Assembly (NCBI GenBank): GCA_004331795.1
Contig: SJSR01000002.1
Location: 558,001 to 622,000, forward strand
DNA length: 64,000 nt
Direction: 5' to 3'
Origin: Erythrobacteraceae bacterium CFH 75059
GTDB lineage: Bacteria; Pseudomonadota; Alphaproteobacteria; Sphingomonadales; Sphingomonadaceae
A model generated the notes under the pieces. The model made no database searches. It was not told where the DNA came from and worked only from the letters and a program-made list of their open reading frames with translations. Both the position numbers and the translations under genes were made by a program. Shown piece by piece: positions 1 to 11,618 of this stretch. How positions within the stretch are numbered: position 1 is the first letter of the stretch; every line of letters starts with the position of its first letter.

Positions 1-1334
1 TGCTGCATGATCGCGCTGAGGAAGTCGACATTGTGCCCAAGTCCCGCGATCCGGAACTGGTCCAGCGCCTGCACTTGCAACGCGGCCGCTTCACCGCGGG
101 TCGGCGCCCAGGTGATCAGCTTGGCGATCATCGGGTCGTAGAACATCGACACCTCGCCGCCTTCGGCAACCCCGTCGTCGAGGCGCACATAGGCCTCGTC
201 GGGCGTGGACAGCAGCGGCTCCTGATGCGTGAGGGCCGGCGGCGGCTGATAATGGACCAGCCGCCCCGTGCTGGGCAGGAAGCCGCGATAGGGATCCTCG
301 GCATAGACGCGGTTTTCGATGGACCAGCCGTTGATGCCGATGTCGTCCTGCTTGAACGAGAGCTCCTCGCCAGCCGCCACGCGGATCATCTGTTCGACGA
401 GGTCAACGCCGGTGATGCATTCCGTCACCGGATGCTCCACCTGCAGCCGGGTGTTCATCTCCAGGAAGTAGAAGCTTTCGCCGGTGGGATCCGCGCCGCT
501 GACGATCAGTTCCACCGTGCCGGCGCTGTAGTACCCGACCGCATTCGCCAGCGCGACACACTGCTCGCCCATCGCCTGCCGCATCTTGGGCGTCACGAAG
601 GGCGACGGCGCTTCCTCCACCACCTTCTGGTGCCGGCGCTGGATCGAACATTCGCGCTCATTGAGATAGAGGATATTGCCGTGTCGATCACCGAGGATCT
701 GGATCTCGATGTGACGTGGGTTCAGGATGAACTTCTCGATGAACACGCGGTCATCGCCGAAGGAGTTCAGCCCTTCGCGCTTTACCGCCTCGAACCCTTC
801 GCGCACGTCCTGCTCGGTGTAGGCGAGCCGCATCCCCTTGCCCCCGCCCCCCGCCGACGCCTTCATCATCACGGGGTAGCCGATCTCGGAGGCGATGCGG
901 ACGGCGTGTTCGGTATCCTCGATCTCGCCGACGAAGCCGGGGACGACGTTGACGCCCGCCTGCTTGGCGAGCTTCTTGGATTCGATCTTGTCGCCCATCG
1001 CCGCGATCGCGCCGACCGGCGGGCCGATGAAGGCGATGCCCTCGCGCTCCAGCGCCTCGGCGAAGCTGGTGCGTTCGGAGAGGAAGCCGTAGCCCGGATG
1101 CACGGCCTCGGCCCCGGTCTGCTTGCAAGCGGCGATGATCTTGTCCGCGATCAGGTAGCTTTCAGCGGCGGGGGAAGGCCCGATATGCACCGCCTCATCC
1201 GCCATCCGCACGAAAGGCGCGCGGGCGTCGGCGTCGGAATAGACGGCGACCGTCCGGATACCCATGCGGCGCGCGGTACGGATGATGCGGCAGGCGATCT
1301 CGCCGCGATTGGCGATGAGGATTTTGGAGAACAT
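1..1334 (-). CDS. pccA: Propionyl-CoA/acetyl-CoA carboxylase biotin carboxylase (alpha) subunit, 3' end off window
   Basis: Biotin carboxylase subunit of an acyl-CoA carboxylase, which carboxylates biotin with ATP and bicarbonate so that the beta subunit (pccB, 6165-7697) can make methylmalonyl-CoA from propionyl-CoA. The visible N-terminal 444 residues begin [17 protein letters not shown] and carry the ATP-grasp glycine loop GGGGKGM at residues 162-168, HPGYGFLSE near 79-87 and [16 protein letters not shown] further on, all standard for the family. The biotin-carboxyl-carrier end lies beyond position 1. Methylmalonyl-CoA mutase, epimerase and pccB in the same transcription direction favour the propionyl-CoA role over acetyl-CoA or methylcrotonyl-CoA. 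The substrate is inferred from context. Confidence 0.93.
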   Translation of the reverse strand, partial: MFSKILIANRGEIACRIIRTARRMGIRTVAVYSDADARAPFVRMADEAVHIGPSPAAESYLIADKIIAACKQTGAEAVHPGYGFLSERTSFAEALEREGIAFIGPPVGAIAAMGDKIESKKLAKQAGVNVVPGFVGEIEDTEHAVRIASEIGYPVMMKASAGGGGKGMRLAYTEQDVREGFEAVKREGLNSFGDDRVFIEKFILNPRHIEIQILGDRHGNILYLNERECSIQRRHQKVVEEAPSPFVTPKMRQAMGEQCVALANAVGYYSAGTVELIVSGADPTGESFYFLEMNTRLQVEHPVTECITGVDLVEQMIRVAAGEELSFKQDDIGINGWSIENRVYAEDPYRGFLPSTGRLVHYQPPPALTHQEPLLSTPDEAYVRLDDGVAEGGEVSMFYDPMIAKLITWAPTRGEAAALQVQALDQFRIAGLGHNVDFLSAIMQ

Positions 1335-1343
1335 TTTAGCCTT

Positions 1344-1661
1344 TCAAGACGGAATTCCACTCGAGCAGGCGTCGGGTGCCGTGATCACATGGGGACGGCG
1401 CACCGCAGGTAATCTAAGGCTTTTCTTCAAGTATCGATCTAACCACGCCTTAGTACCCACTTTTTTGATCTCTAGCTCTATCCATTGTGGTGTACCGGGA
1501 GGAAGCATCAAAGTTGAGCGGACCGATTCTTGAATCTTCGGTGCCCAGAAAGACCTTACCTTCCCTTTGTCAATCTTCAACTTGCGCCGCTTAAACTTCA
1601 CGCGCGGCGTGACATCGAACCCTAAGCCTTTATTCATATTTCGAGAGGTCGTTTTGTACAT
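1344..1661 (-). CDS. Small basic hypothetical protein in the pcc region
   Basis: I do not recognise this 105-residue ORF. It starts MYKTTSRNMNKG, is strongly basic in its first half (several K/R clusters such as KFKRRKLKIDKGK), and has no visible signal peptide, membrane segment or cysteine motif. It is AT-richer than bioB upstream and pccA downstream, except for its last 20 or so codons, which are GC-rich like the host DNA. It lies 2 bp after the bioB stop and ends 9 bp before the pccA start, so it would be co-transcribed. Base composition suggests recent acquisition. It could instead be a non-coding insert with a chance ORF. Confidence 0.45.
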   Translation of the reverse strand: MYKTTSRNMNKGLGFDVTPRVKFKRRKLKIDKGKVRSFWAPKIQESVRSTLMLPPGTPQWIELEIKKVGTKAWLDRYLKKSLRLPAVRRPHVITAPDACSSGIPS

Positions 1662-1663
1662 AG

Positions 1664-2692
1664 CTAAAGAGCCTCGCTAGAAGTTCTACCAGCATGCATC
1701 GGCTCCTCGCCCTTAAGCGCCGTCAGCCCCAACTTTGCGAACAGCGCCGCATCGCTGTCGTCACCCGCGTTCGGCGCCGTCAGCAGCTTGTCGCCGGTGA
1801 AGATCGAGTTCGCCCCGGCCAGGAAGCACAGCGCCTGCGTCGCCTCGCTCATGCTCTCACGTCCGGCCGACAGGCGCACCATGCTCATCGGCATGGTGAT
1901 CCGCGCCGCCGCCACGGTGCGGACGAACTCGATGTCGTCGATCTTGGCGAGCGGGGTGTCGGCCAGCATGTCGCCCAGCACCGTGCCCCTGACCGGCACC
2001 AGCGCGTTGACCGGCACGCTTTCGGGATGGCGCGGCAGAGTGGCGAGGGTGTGAATGAAGCCGACGCGGTCGTCCCGCGTCTCGCCCATCCCGACGATGC
2101 CGCCGCTGCACACGTTGATCCCCGCCGCACGGACGTTGGCCAGCGTGTCCAGCCGGTCCTCGTAACGGCGGGTGGTGATGACCCGCTCGTAATACTCAGG
2201 CCCGGTGTCGATGTTGTGGTTGTAGTAGTCCAGCCCCGCCTCGGCCAGCATATCCGCCTGGCGCGGCGTCAGCATACCCAGCGTCATGCAGGTTTCCAGC
2301 CCCATCGCGCGGACGCCTTTCACGATTTCGATGATCGCAGGCATGTCGCGGTCCTTGGGGTTGCGCCAGGCGGCGCCCATGCAGAAACGCTGTGATCCCG
2401 CGTCCTTCGCCTGCGCCGCGCGTTGCAGCACCTGCTGCACCTCCATCAGCTTGGTCGCCTGAACCCCGCTGTCGGCCTTCACCGACTGCGAGCAATAGCC
2501 GCAATCCTCCGGACAGCCGCCCGTTTTGATGGACAGCAGTGTGCAGAGCTGAACCTGGTCTGGCGGATGGTTCGCGCGGTGAACAGTGGCGGCCTGGAAC
2601 AGCAGTTCGGTGAACGGGAGGTCGAAGAGCGCGGCGATCTCCTCGCGTGTCCAGTCGGTGCGCACCGCGTCATGCTGAACTTGTTTCAGCAT
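1664..2692 (-). CDS. bioB: Biotin synthase
   Basis: Radical-SAM enzyme that inserts sulfur into dethiobiotin. The [4Fe-4S] SAM cluster motif C-x3-C-x2-C is visible as CPEDCGYC (C60, C64, C67), followed by the expected family pattern ([32 protein letters not shown]). The length (342 aa) is normal. It supplies biotin for the carboxylase encoded on both sides, which explains its place between the mutase and pccA. The first eight residues (MLKQVQHD) come from a dispersed repeat (2670-2757). The ATG at 2692 has GAGGGG eight bases upstream, also inside the repeat. A GTG at codon 10 (2665) is the alternative start and has no good Shine-Dalgarno sequence. Confidence 0.95.
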   Translation of the reverse strand: MLKQVQHDAVRTDWTREEIAALFDLPFTELLFQAATVHRANHPPDQVQLCTLLSIKTGGCPEDCGYCSQSVKADSGVQATKLMEVQQVLQRAAQAKDAGSQRFCMGAAWRNPKDRDMPAIIEIVKGVRAMGLETCMTLGMLTPRQADMLAEAGLDYYNHNIDTGPEYYERVITTRRYEDRLDTLANVRAAGINVCSGGIVGMGETRDDRVGFIHTLATLPRHPESVPVNALVPVRGTVLGDMLADTPLAKIDDIEFVRTVAAARITMPMSMVRLSAGRESMSEATQALCFLAGANSIFTGDKLLTAPNAGDDSDAALFAKLGLTALKGEEPMHAGRTSSEAL

Positions 2693-2757
2693 CCATGTAT
2701 CCCCTCAACCCTCGTTCTCGGCCGTAACATGGACCCTGAAACACGTTCAGGGTGACG
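2670..2757. repeat. Dispersed palindromic repeat, copy 1
   Basis: The element has a left arm with TGCTGAAC-TTG-TTTCAGCA (itself a hairpin) and, about 40 bp on, a right arm CCTGAA-ACACG-TTCAGG (also a hairpin). The right arm is close to the reverse complement of the left (about 20 of 25 positions), so the whole element can fold as one large stem or as two small ones. A second copy lies at 4943-5030 in the same orientation. It sits between the mutase and bioB and overlaps the bioB start. The arms look like the abundant intergenic repeats of sphingomonads; that is from memory, not from a search. Confidence 0.8.
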
Positions 2758-2774
2758 ATGGTGGATGTCGGCGG

Positions 2775-4928
<2,154 letters not shown>

Positions 4929-4942
4929 GCTATCCCACTACC

Positions 4943-5030
4943 GTCATGCTGAACTCGTTTCGGCATCCGTTCATGCGGAGACGCAGGTTCCTGCGGCGAA
5001 TTGGATCCTGAAACAAGTTCAGGATAACGA
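4943..5030. repeat. Dispersed palindromic repeat, copy 2
   Basis: Second copy of the element at 2670-2757, in the same orientation. The left arm is TCATGCTGAACTCGTTTCGGC. The right arm ATCCTGAA-ACAAG-TTCAGGAT is a perfect 8-bp stem with a 5-nt loop. The inner about 35 bp differ from copy 1, while the arms are well conserved. It occupies the gap between mce and the mutase gene, so the operon mRNA would carry it as a hairpin. Confidence 0.8.
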
Positions 5031-5041
5031 AGTTTGCACGG

Positions 5042-5491
5042 TCAGTTCGACCAGTCCGATCCTTCGCGCGGAGTTTCCATGATTTCGGTCAGCACGCCCA
5101 TCATGTCCTTAGGATGCAGGAAGAAGATCGGCGTCCCGTGCGCCCCGATGCGGGTCGGGCCGAGAATGTGCTTGCCGAGCCCCTCGAACCATGCGCGCGC
5201 CTCGTTGATGTCGGTCACCTCGTAGCAGACATGATGCTGCCCCCCGAGCGGGTTCCTGGCGAGAAAGCCGCTCAGCGTGCTTTCCGGCCCCAGAGGCTCA
5301 ATCAGCTCGATCTGCGTTCCTTCGGTGCCGCTCTGACCCGGCGTGTCGATGAAGCACACCTTCACCCCCTGCTCCGGCAGATCAAACGGCTCGCCGACTG
5401 TAGTGGCACCCATGATATCGCGGTAGTAGGCGATGCTGTCCGCGATGGAGGGCGTCGCAACGCCGATGTGATTGAGCCGACCGAGTTTCAT
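5042..5491 (-). CDS. mce: Methylmalonyl-CoA epimerase
   Basis: Glyoxalase-fold enzyme interconverting (S)- and (R)-methylmalonyl-CoA, linking the carboxylase product to the mutase. The protein starts MKLGRLNHIGVATPSI, has the metal-binding His in LNHIG, the paired half-domains of the family, and later GGQHHVCYEVTDI and GVLTEI with the remaining ligands. The length of 149 aa is normal. The ATG at 5491 is chosen because AGGAAC lies about nine bases upstream and the homologous domain begins there. An in-frame ATG 13 codons earlier would run back into the spacer after the preceding gene. It lies 11 bp after the unknown gene at 5503-6168. Confidence 0.95.
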   Translation of the reverse strand: MKLGRLNHIGVATPSIADSIAYYRDIMGATTVGEPFDLPEQGVKVCFIDTPGQSGTEGTQIELIEPLGPESTLSGFLARNPLGGQHHVCYEVTDINEARAWFEGLGKHILGPTRIGAHGTPIFFLHPKDMMGVLTEIMETPREGSDWSN

Positions 5492-5502
5492 AGGCTTCGT
5501 TC

Positions 5503-6164
5503 CTAAGTCACACTGTTGCCAAAGCGGCATCTCTTGCTTTCTTCAGCACTGAGTTCTTCGCCCCAGTGATAAAAAGAAAAATTTGTAACGTGGCTCTTAC
5601 CAAATACATCGTCGTATCTTATCATGCCATAATGAACAATAGCGGCTTTTCTACTACCAATAGCAGTTCTATGTTCACGCAAACAATCATCTGAGTAGGT
5701 TGCGTAAACAAATTGATTGATTCCGGGGCCGATCATTGTTTCCGAAGGTAAGGAGTGATCTTCGCTCCGCCCATATTGCTTAGGATCAAATTCACGCGGT
5801 TCACCTTCCACGACTAGAAAATCGCTGACGAACTCAATAGCCGAGGCGGGGGTTGCACCATGATTTATTACATTCAAAGGAAATGTAATACGATTTTTCT
5901 CCGGAACGGTAACTCCCATCGGTTCGACCGACAGGTATGCTCTGAGTTGCTTCTCAGCGGAATCAGAAGCAATTTTATTCGCAAGCGTGGCTCTCTTCAA
6001 AGCCATTCGCCCTTGTAAAATAGTGGCCAATAGAGCGAACAAGGCAAGTACGCTTAACCCTATCGAAATAATAGATGCATCGACTGCCCGTTTGGCCTGA
6101 AGGGCAGACGCTTCTGCAGCTTCAACAGCTCGCACCTCGAGCGCTCGTTGTACTCGAATGACAC

Positions 6165-6168
<4 letters not shown>
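5503..6168 (-). CDS. Hypothetical single-pass membrane protein, AT-rich insertion in the pcc operon
   Basis: Not recognised. The 221-residue protein has an Ala-rich helical N-terminus (residues about 1-30, possibly a short coiled coil), one clear transmembrane helix (about 32-52, [19 protein letters not shown]) and a 170-residue soluble domain beginning near [10 protein letters not shown] phrase such as [12 protein letters not shown] recalls Ig-like periplasmic or cytoplasmic domains of unknown proteins. Its DNA is clearly AT-richer than its neighbours, suggesting horizontal origin. Even so its ATG overlaps the pccB stop as ATGA and it ends 11 bp before mce, so it is translated as part of the operon. 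No function is assigned. Confidence 0.75.
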
Positions 6169-7697
<1,529 letters not shown>

Positions 7698-7749
7698 CCC
7701 GCTCTCCCTCATGTGTTTGCGGGCGGTTACGCGCCGCACCGCCGCGGCG

Positions 7750-8493
7750 TCAATCGCGCAGCGCCGAGAGCAGGAATTCGCGGTTGCCTTCCGGCCCGGT
7801 GATCGGACTTTCGATCACGCCCTGAACAGCCAGCCCCGCCTGCTCCACCCACGCGCAGACTTCCTCGCACACCCGCCGATGGAGCGCAGGGTCGCGCACG
7901 ACGCCGCCCTTGCCCACTTCGTCCCGTCCTACCTCGAACTGCGGCTTGATCAACGCCACCAGGCGGCAGCGGGCGGCGGCCAGCTGCAACGGCCTCTCCA
8001 GCACCTTGGCAAGCGCGATGAAGCTGGCATCGCACACGATCCAGTCGCACGGCCGATCGATCTGTTCAGGCGTCAGCACGCGCGCGCTGGTCTGCTCCAG
8101 CACGGTGACGCGCGGATCCTGCCGCAGCTTCCAAGCCAGCTGGTTCGTTCCGCTGTCGACGGCGAAGACGTGCGCCGCCCCGCGCGTCAGCAGAACGTCA
8201 GTGAAGCCGCCGGTCGAACTGCCGATGTCCATGGCGGTCGCCCCCGAAGGGTCGAGCGCGAAGTGGTCGAGCGCATGCGCAAGCTTCACCCCGCCACGAC
8301 TGACCCACGGATGTTCCCGTCCTCGCACCTCGAGCGGCGCGTCTCGCGGCAGGAGCTGTCCCGGCTTGGCGATCCTTTGTCCGGCAGAATGCACGAGCCC
8401 CGCCATGACCAGCGCCTGCGCGCGGGTGCGGCTTTCCACCAGACCGCGTGTGACCAGCAGGTGATCGACGCGCTGCTTCGAAGCCGTGGACAT
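7750..8493 (-). CDS. tlyA: TlyA-family rRNA methyltransferase / hemolysin-like protein
   Basis: The 247-residue protein has an N-terminal S4 RNA-binding domain ([19 protein letters not shown], residues about 8-65) and a class I SAM-dependent Rossmann methyltransferase domain beginning [15 protein letters not shown] near residue 88. In characterised members it 2'-O-methylates rRNA; the hemolysin name is historical. It may start the minus-strand transcript that continues into pccB. It is divergent from the lipoprotein gene, with 29 bp between the starts, so the promoters must overlap or lie inside the coding regions. Confidence 0.92.
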   Translation of the reverse strand: MSTASKQRVDHLLVTRGLVESRTRAQALVMAGLVHSAGQRIAKPGQLLPRDAPLEVRGREHPWVSRGGVKLAHALDHFALDPSGATAMDIGSSTGGFTDVLLTRGAAHVFAVDSGTNQLAWKLRQDPRVTVLEQTSARVLTPEQIDRPCDWIVCDASFIALAKVLERPLQLAAARCRLVALIKPQFEVGRDEVGKGGVVRDPALHRRVCEEVCAWVEQAGLAVQGVIESPITGPEGNREFLLSALRD

Positions 8494-8522
8494 GAGGCCG
8501 GTTTAGCGCGCATGGTGAGGCC

Positions 8523-9068
8523 ATGAAACCGATTTGCCTGCGCGCCTGCGCTGCCATTGCCCTGAGCTTCTCCATTGCCGCCTGCGTTCCGCGGACAGCG
8601 CCGCCGCCACCTGCGCCGCCCGCTCCGCCGCCGCCGGTCGCGGCGCCGGCCCCGCCACAGGCTCCGCCCCCTGCGACCAACTGGATCGACAACCCCGCCA
8701 CCGCCGGCGACTGGACCTACAGCGCCCGGCCCGTGCCGACGGCGGTGTTCGCCGACTCTTCGGGCGCGGCGCTGTTCACGATGCGCTGCGACCCCGCCTC
8801 GCGGCAGATGGCGCTTGAGCGCGCGGCGACACCCGCCGGCGCCGGTCCGCTGGTCATCCGCACCGGCACGCAGGACCGCACCCTCGCGACGCAGGACGTT
8901 GCGGCGGCACGCAGCACCCTCGCCGCACAGGTGAGCGCGAGGGACCCGCTGCTCGATGCCATGGCGTTCAGCCGAGGCCGGTTCGCCGTCGAGGCGCGCG
9001 GGGCGGCTCCGCTGTATCTTCCCTCCTGGCCCGAGATCACGCGCGTTATCGAAGCGTGCCGCGGATGA
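8523..9068 (+). CDS. Proline-rich putative lipoprotein
   Basis: The 181-residue protein begins with a signal sequence ending in the lipobox SIAAC (Cys21), so it should be lipid-anchored. A proline/alanine-rich stretch follows (residues about 24-50, a likely spacer), then a soluble domain with NWIDNPATAGDWTYS and an AALFTMRCD segment. That layout resembles small unknown alphaproteobacterial proteins that I cannot name. It is monocistronic by position: divergent from tlyA, with the long ilvE leader region after it. A role in the cell envelope is inferred only from the lipobox. Confidence 0.8.
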   Translation: MKPICLRACAAIALSFSIAACVPRTAPPPPAPPAPPPPVAAPAPPQAPPPATNWIDNPATAGDWTYSARPVPTAVFADSSGAALFTMRCDPASRQMALERAATPAGAGPLVIRTGTQDRTLATQDVAAARSTLAAQVSARDPLLDAMAFSRGRFAVEARGAAPLYLPSWPEITRVIEACRG

Positions 9069-9216
9069 TCGCGCATCCGGGGAAAACCGCGCCGCCATCT
9101 TGCAAACCCCGCGCCCACACCGCAGATTGCGGGACGAGGTCAGCGGTGAACGCTGTCCTTGACCCCCGGTGAATCGGTGCGGGTCTTGGCTCACGAGCGC
9201 GAAAGGAGGTGATCCG

Positions 9217-9273
9217 ATGTCTCATGGTTCAGCAGAGGGGTCGGCGAGTTTCCGCGCGAGGCATTACGGGTAG
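9217..9273 (+). CDS. 18-aa leader peptide with perfect Shine-Dalgarno
   Basis: A tiny ORF, MSHGSAEGSASFRARHYG, begins one base after the perfect 15-nt anti-16S match at 9201-9215. The core AGGAGG is about 8 nt from the ATG, an ideal spacing. It ends in TAG 56 nt before the terminator-like hairpin upstream of ilvE. It has no Leu, Ile or Val, so it is not a classical branched-chain attenuation peptide. The compact RARHYG end before the stop could be a stalling sequence. It is supported by the exceptional ribosome-binding site only; no homologue is known to me. Confidence 0.55.
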   Translation: MSHGSAEGSASFRARHYG

Positions 9274-9328
9274 GTTCCAGACAGTCCGTAGAGGCTTCGT
9301 AAGCGGCACTTCCGGCCGCTGACCATGC

Positions 9329-9365
9329 GAAAGGCGGTTTCCGGCAACAGCCGGGGCCGCCTTTC
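9329..9365 (+). terminator. Terminator/attenuator-like hairpin upstream of ilvE
   Basis: GAAAGGCGG-TTT-CCGGC pairs with GCCGG-GG-CCGCCTTTC around an AACA loop, giving a 14-bp stem with a small internal loop. The 3' side continues only as TCATATCC, so there is no long U tract and termination would be weak or conditional. The 5' arm (GCGAAAGGCGGT, 9327-9338) is nearly identical to the Shine-Dalgarno segment GCGAAAGGAGGT at 9199-9210, making the two compete for the same partner. Confidence 0.6.
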
Positions 9366-9447
9366 TCATATCCAGATCGCCTCCGATCGGCGCAAACTTG
9401 CCCTCGCGCCCGATGCGCCATAACGGCTCGGAGCGAAGGAGCAGGCT

Positions 9448-10548
9448 TTGACCATCACCGCACCCCTGTCGTTCACGCGCGAGCTCAACCCAGATCCCTT
9501 GCCTACGGAACAGCGCGAAGCCGCGCTGGCCTCTCCCGGCTTCGGCAAGGTGTTCACCGATCACATGATCGTCATCGATTTTGACGAGGCGCGCGGGGGC
9601 TGGCACACCGCACGCCTCTGTCCGCGTGGGCCACTGCGGCTCGACCCGGCAGCGGCCGTGCTCCACTACGCTCAGGAGATCTTCGAGGGACTGAAGGTCT
9701 ATCGCCACGACAGCGGCAGGCTGGCCCTGTTCCGCCCGGAGGCGAACGCCGCGCGGCTGAATGCGAGCGCCCGCCGCATGGCGATGCCCACCCTGCCCGA
9801 ACACCTGTTCCTCCAGGCCTTGGGCGAATTGATGGAGGTCGACGGACACTGGTTCCCCGCCGTGTCCGGCGGCTCGATCTACCTTCGGCCGTTCATGATC
9901 GCGACGGAAGCGTTTCTCGGCGTCCGGCCCGCGCGCCAGTACAAGTTCATCGTGATCGCCTCGCCCGTCGGAGGCTACTTCAAGTCGGACGCACCGGCCG
10001 TCAGCCTGTGGGTCAGCCGCCAGCATGTGCGCGCCGCACCCGGCGGAACCGGCGCGGCCAAGACGGGCGGCAACTATGCGGCGAGCCTCATTCCCATCGC
10101 CGAGGCGACCGAGCACGGCTGTGACCAGGTCGTCTTCCTCGATGCCGTGGAGCGGACATGGGTGGAGGAGCTTGGCGGCATGAACCTGTTCTTCGTGCTG
10201 GCGGATGGCCGGGTCATAACGCCGCCCCTCACAGGCACGATCCTGCCGGGGATCACCCGCGACAGCCTCATCACCCTGCTGCGCGACGAGGGAGTGGCCG
10301 TTGCCGAAGAGCCGTATTCGATCGACCGCTGGCGTGCCGACGCCGGGAGCGGCGTCCTGTCAGAGTGTTTCGCGTGCGGCACCGCAGCCGTGGTCACGCC
10401 GGTCGGGTCGGTGCTGGATGGCGAGCAACGCTTCACCATCGGCGATGGTGCGCCCGGCCCGCTGACGAAGCGGCTCCGCGAGCGGCTGACCCGCATCCAG
10501 TCGGGCAGCGCACCGGACCCTTACGGCTGGGTCACCCAGCTCGGCTGA
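9448..10548 (+). CDS. ilvE: Branched-chain amino acid aminotransferase
   Basis: PLP-dependent fold-type IV transaminase for the last step of Leu/Ile/Val synthesis or the first of their breakdown. The 366-residue protein is of the longer, eukaryote-like BCAT2/IlvK type: YAQEIFEGLKVYR, then AAKTGGNYAAS with the PLP lysine, then EELGGMNLFF and SECFACGTAAVV. The length and motif order match that subgroup rather than the 300-residue E. coli IlvE. It is preceded by the unusual leader at 9069-9447. It ends by overlapping the convergent oxidoreductase gene by 28 bp. Confidence 0.94.
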   Translation: MTITAPLSFTRELNPDPLPTEQREAALASPGFGKVFTDHMIVIDFDEARGGWHTARLCPRGPLRLDPAAAVLHYAQEIFEGLKVYRHDSGRLALFRPEANAARLNASARRMAMPTLPEHLFLQALGELMEVDGHWFPAVSGGSIYLRPFMIATEAFLGVRPARQYKFIVIASPVGGYFKSDAPAVSLWVSRQHVRAAPGGTGAAKTGGNYAASLIPIAEATEHGCDQVVFLDAVERTWVEELGGMNLFFVLADGRVITPPLTGTILPGITRDSLITLLRDEGVAVAEEPYSIDRWRADAGSGVLSECFACGTAAVVTPVGSVLDGEQRFTIGDGAPGPLTKRLRERLTRIQSGSAPDPYGWVTQLG

Positions 10549-11618
10549 GACACGCGGCTGGCGTTCATCGCCATCGGCAGGAGCCAGGGAAACAGGCGCG
10601 CGACCCTTTCGGCAACGACGCCGTGTTCACGCAGCTCGCTTACCCGCCAGAGCAGGGCGGCTGCCCCGACTGGCCGACGGACAAGACGGGCGAAACGCCG
10701 CTGAAAGGCGGGCGCGGCTTCGGGGCCACCGCGCAGGTAGGCGGACGCCGCGGCGATGCCGCTGGTCAGGGCGATGGACACCCCTTCGCCGGCGAGCGAA
10801 GGGATCACGGCGGCCTGGTCCCCGAGGCGGAAAAGGCCGCAGGATGTCTCGCGCGCGATGAAGCCGTAGGGTACGGCGCCGATGGACTGGATTGCCTCGT
10901 GCGCCGGAACATGGTCGAGGCGACGGCCGAGTTGCGGGTTCTGGACTGCGAGCTGGGCAAACAGGCGGTGCAGGTCGCCGCCCGCTCCCGCCAGCCTCGA
11001 TTTGTGGACCGCCATGCAGATGTTCACGGTGCCATTTTCCTGCCTGACAATTCCGGCATAGCCGCCGGCAAAGCAGTGCAGCTCGACGGCATCCCCGATC
11101 ACGCGCTGCAATTCGGGGTCGCCGCACAGCCTGACCCGGCATCCCAGCACCGGATCGTCGGCTAGGCGCGGCCTCGGCTGCCCGCGCACATCGTGCTTGC
11201 CGGACGCAAGGAAGATGGCCCCGGGCGTGTGCTCGCCGGCACGGGTGCGAACCCGCCCCGGCGCCACGTCGAGCGCGTGGTCGATCCTCTCCTGCGCGCC
11301 CGCAGCGATCGCGGCCCGCCGCAGCGCGCTGTCGAGCGCGTGGCGGGACAGGCCCAGGCCCGGTTCCGGCAAGGCGGCCTCGATCGGCTCGCCGTGTCCG
11401 AAATAGCGCAGGCGCGTGACGCGGACGGCCCCCGCCCCTTCGGCGTCGACCCCCAGCGCCTGAAGATTGCGCACCGTCCGCCAGCTCAGAAAGCCGCCGC
11501 ACAGCGCATCGCCGGGCGTTCGGGAGCGGTCCATGAGCACCGGCGCTGCCCCTCCGCGCGCAAGGACGATGGCGGCGGCGCAGCCGGCCGGCCCGGCACC
11601 AAGCACGAGGGGCCTCAC
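10521..11618 (-). CDS. FAD-dependent oxidoreductase of a type III PKS cluster
   Basis: The 365-residue protein begins with the dinucleotide-binding motif VLGAGPAGCAAA and later has the second FAD motif around FRLGDQAAVIPSLAGEGVSIAL. This is the layout of geranylgeranyl-reductase/monooxygenase-type flavoproteins. The start is taken at GTG 11618, which overlaps the upstream methyltransferase stop as GTGA; an ATG 18 bp earlier is possible. Directly behind a type III polyketide synthase and a methyltransferase on the same strand, it probably oxidises or hydroxylates the polyketide product. That role is inferred from context. Confidence 0.85.
   Translation of the reverse strand: MRPLVLGAGPAGCAAAIVLARGGAAPVLMDRSRTPGDALCGGFLSWRTVRNLQALGVDAEGAGAVRVTRLRYFGHGEPIEAALPEPGLGLSRHALDSALRRAAIAAGAQERIDHALDVAPGRVRTRAGEHTPGAIFLASGKHDVRGQPRPRLADDPVLGCRVRLCGDPELQRVIGDAVELHCFAGGYAGIVRQENGTVNICMAVHKSRLAGAGGDLHRLFAQLAVQNPQLGRRLDHVPAHEAIQSIGAVPYGFIARETSCGLFRLGDQAAVIPSLAGEGVSIALTSGIAAASAYLRGGPEAAPAFQRRFARLVRRPVGAAALLWRVSELREHGVVAERVARLFPWLLPMAMNASRVSQPSWVTQP

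Larger units (their letters stand above)
9069..9447 (+). promoter_or_regulatory. 379-bp untranslated leader region ahead of the aminotransferase
   Basis: The stretch between the lipoprotein gene and ilvE holds, in order: a candidate -35 TTGACC (9159-9164) with only a weak -10; a 15-nt sequence GAAAGGAGGTGATCC (9201-9215), exactly complementary to the usual alphaproteobacterial 16S rRNA 3' end; an 18-codon ORF (9217-9273); a small stem AGCGGC/GCCGCT (9302-9307 with 9315-9320); and a strong terminator-like hairpin (9329-9365). The 3' arm of that hairpin (CCGCCTTTC) can also pair with GAAAGGAGG of the Shine-Dalgarno sequence at 8 of 9 positions. The layout therefore allows two mutually exclusive folds, as in an attenuator. 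Function is inferred. Confidence 0.6.

Noticed and set aside
33-1412. Open frame of 459 codons on the plus strand
   Set aside because: Antisense to the pccA coding sequence, whose reading frame is certain.
9201-9215. Fragment of a 16S rRNA gene on the opposite strand
   Set aside because: The match to the 16S 3' end covers only 15 nt and does not continue on either side; an ideal Shine-Dalgarno before a small ORF explains it better.
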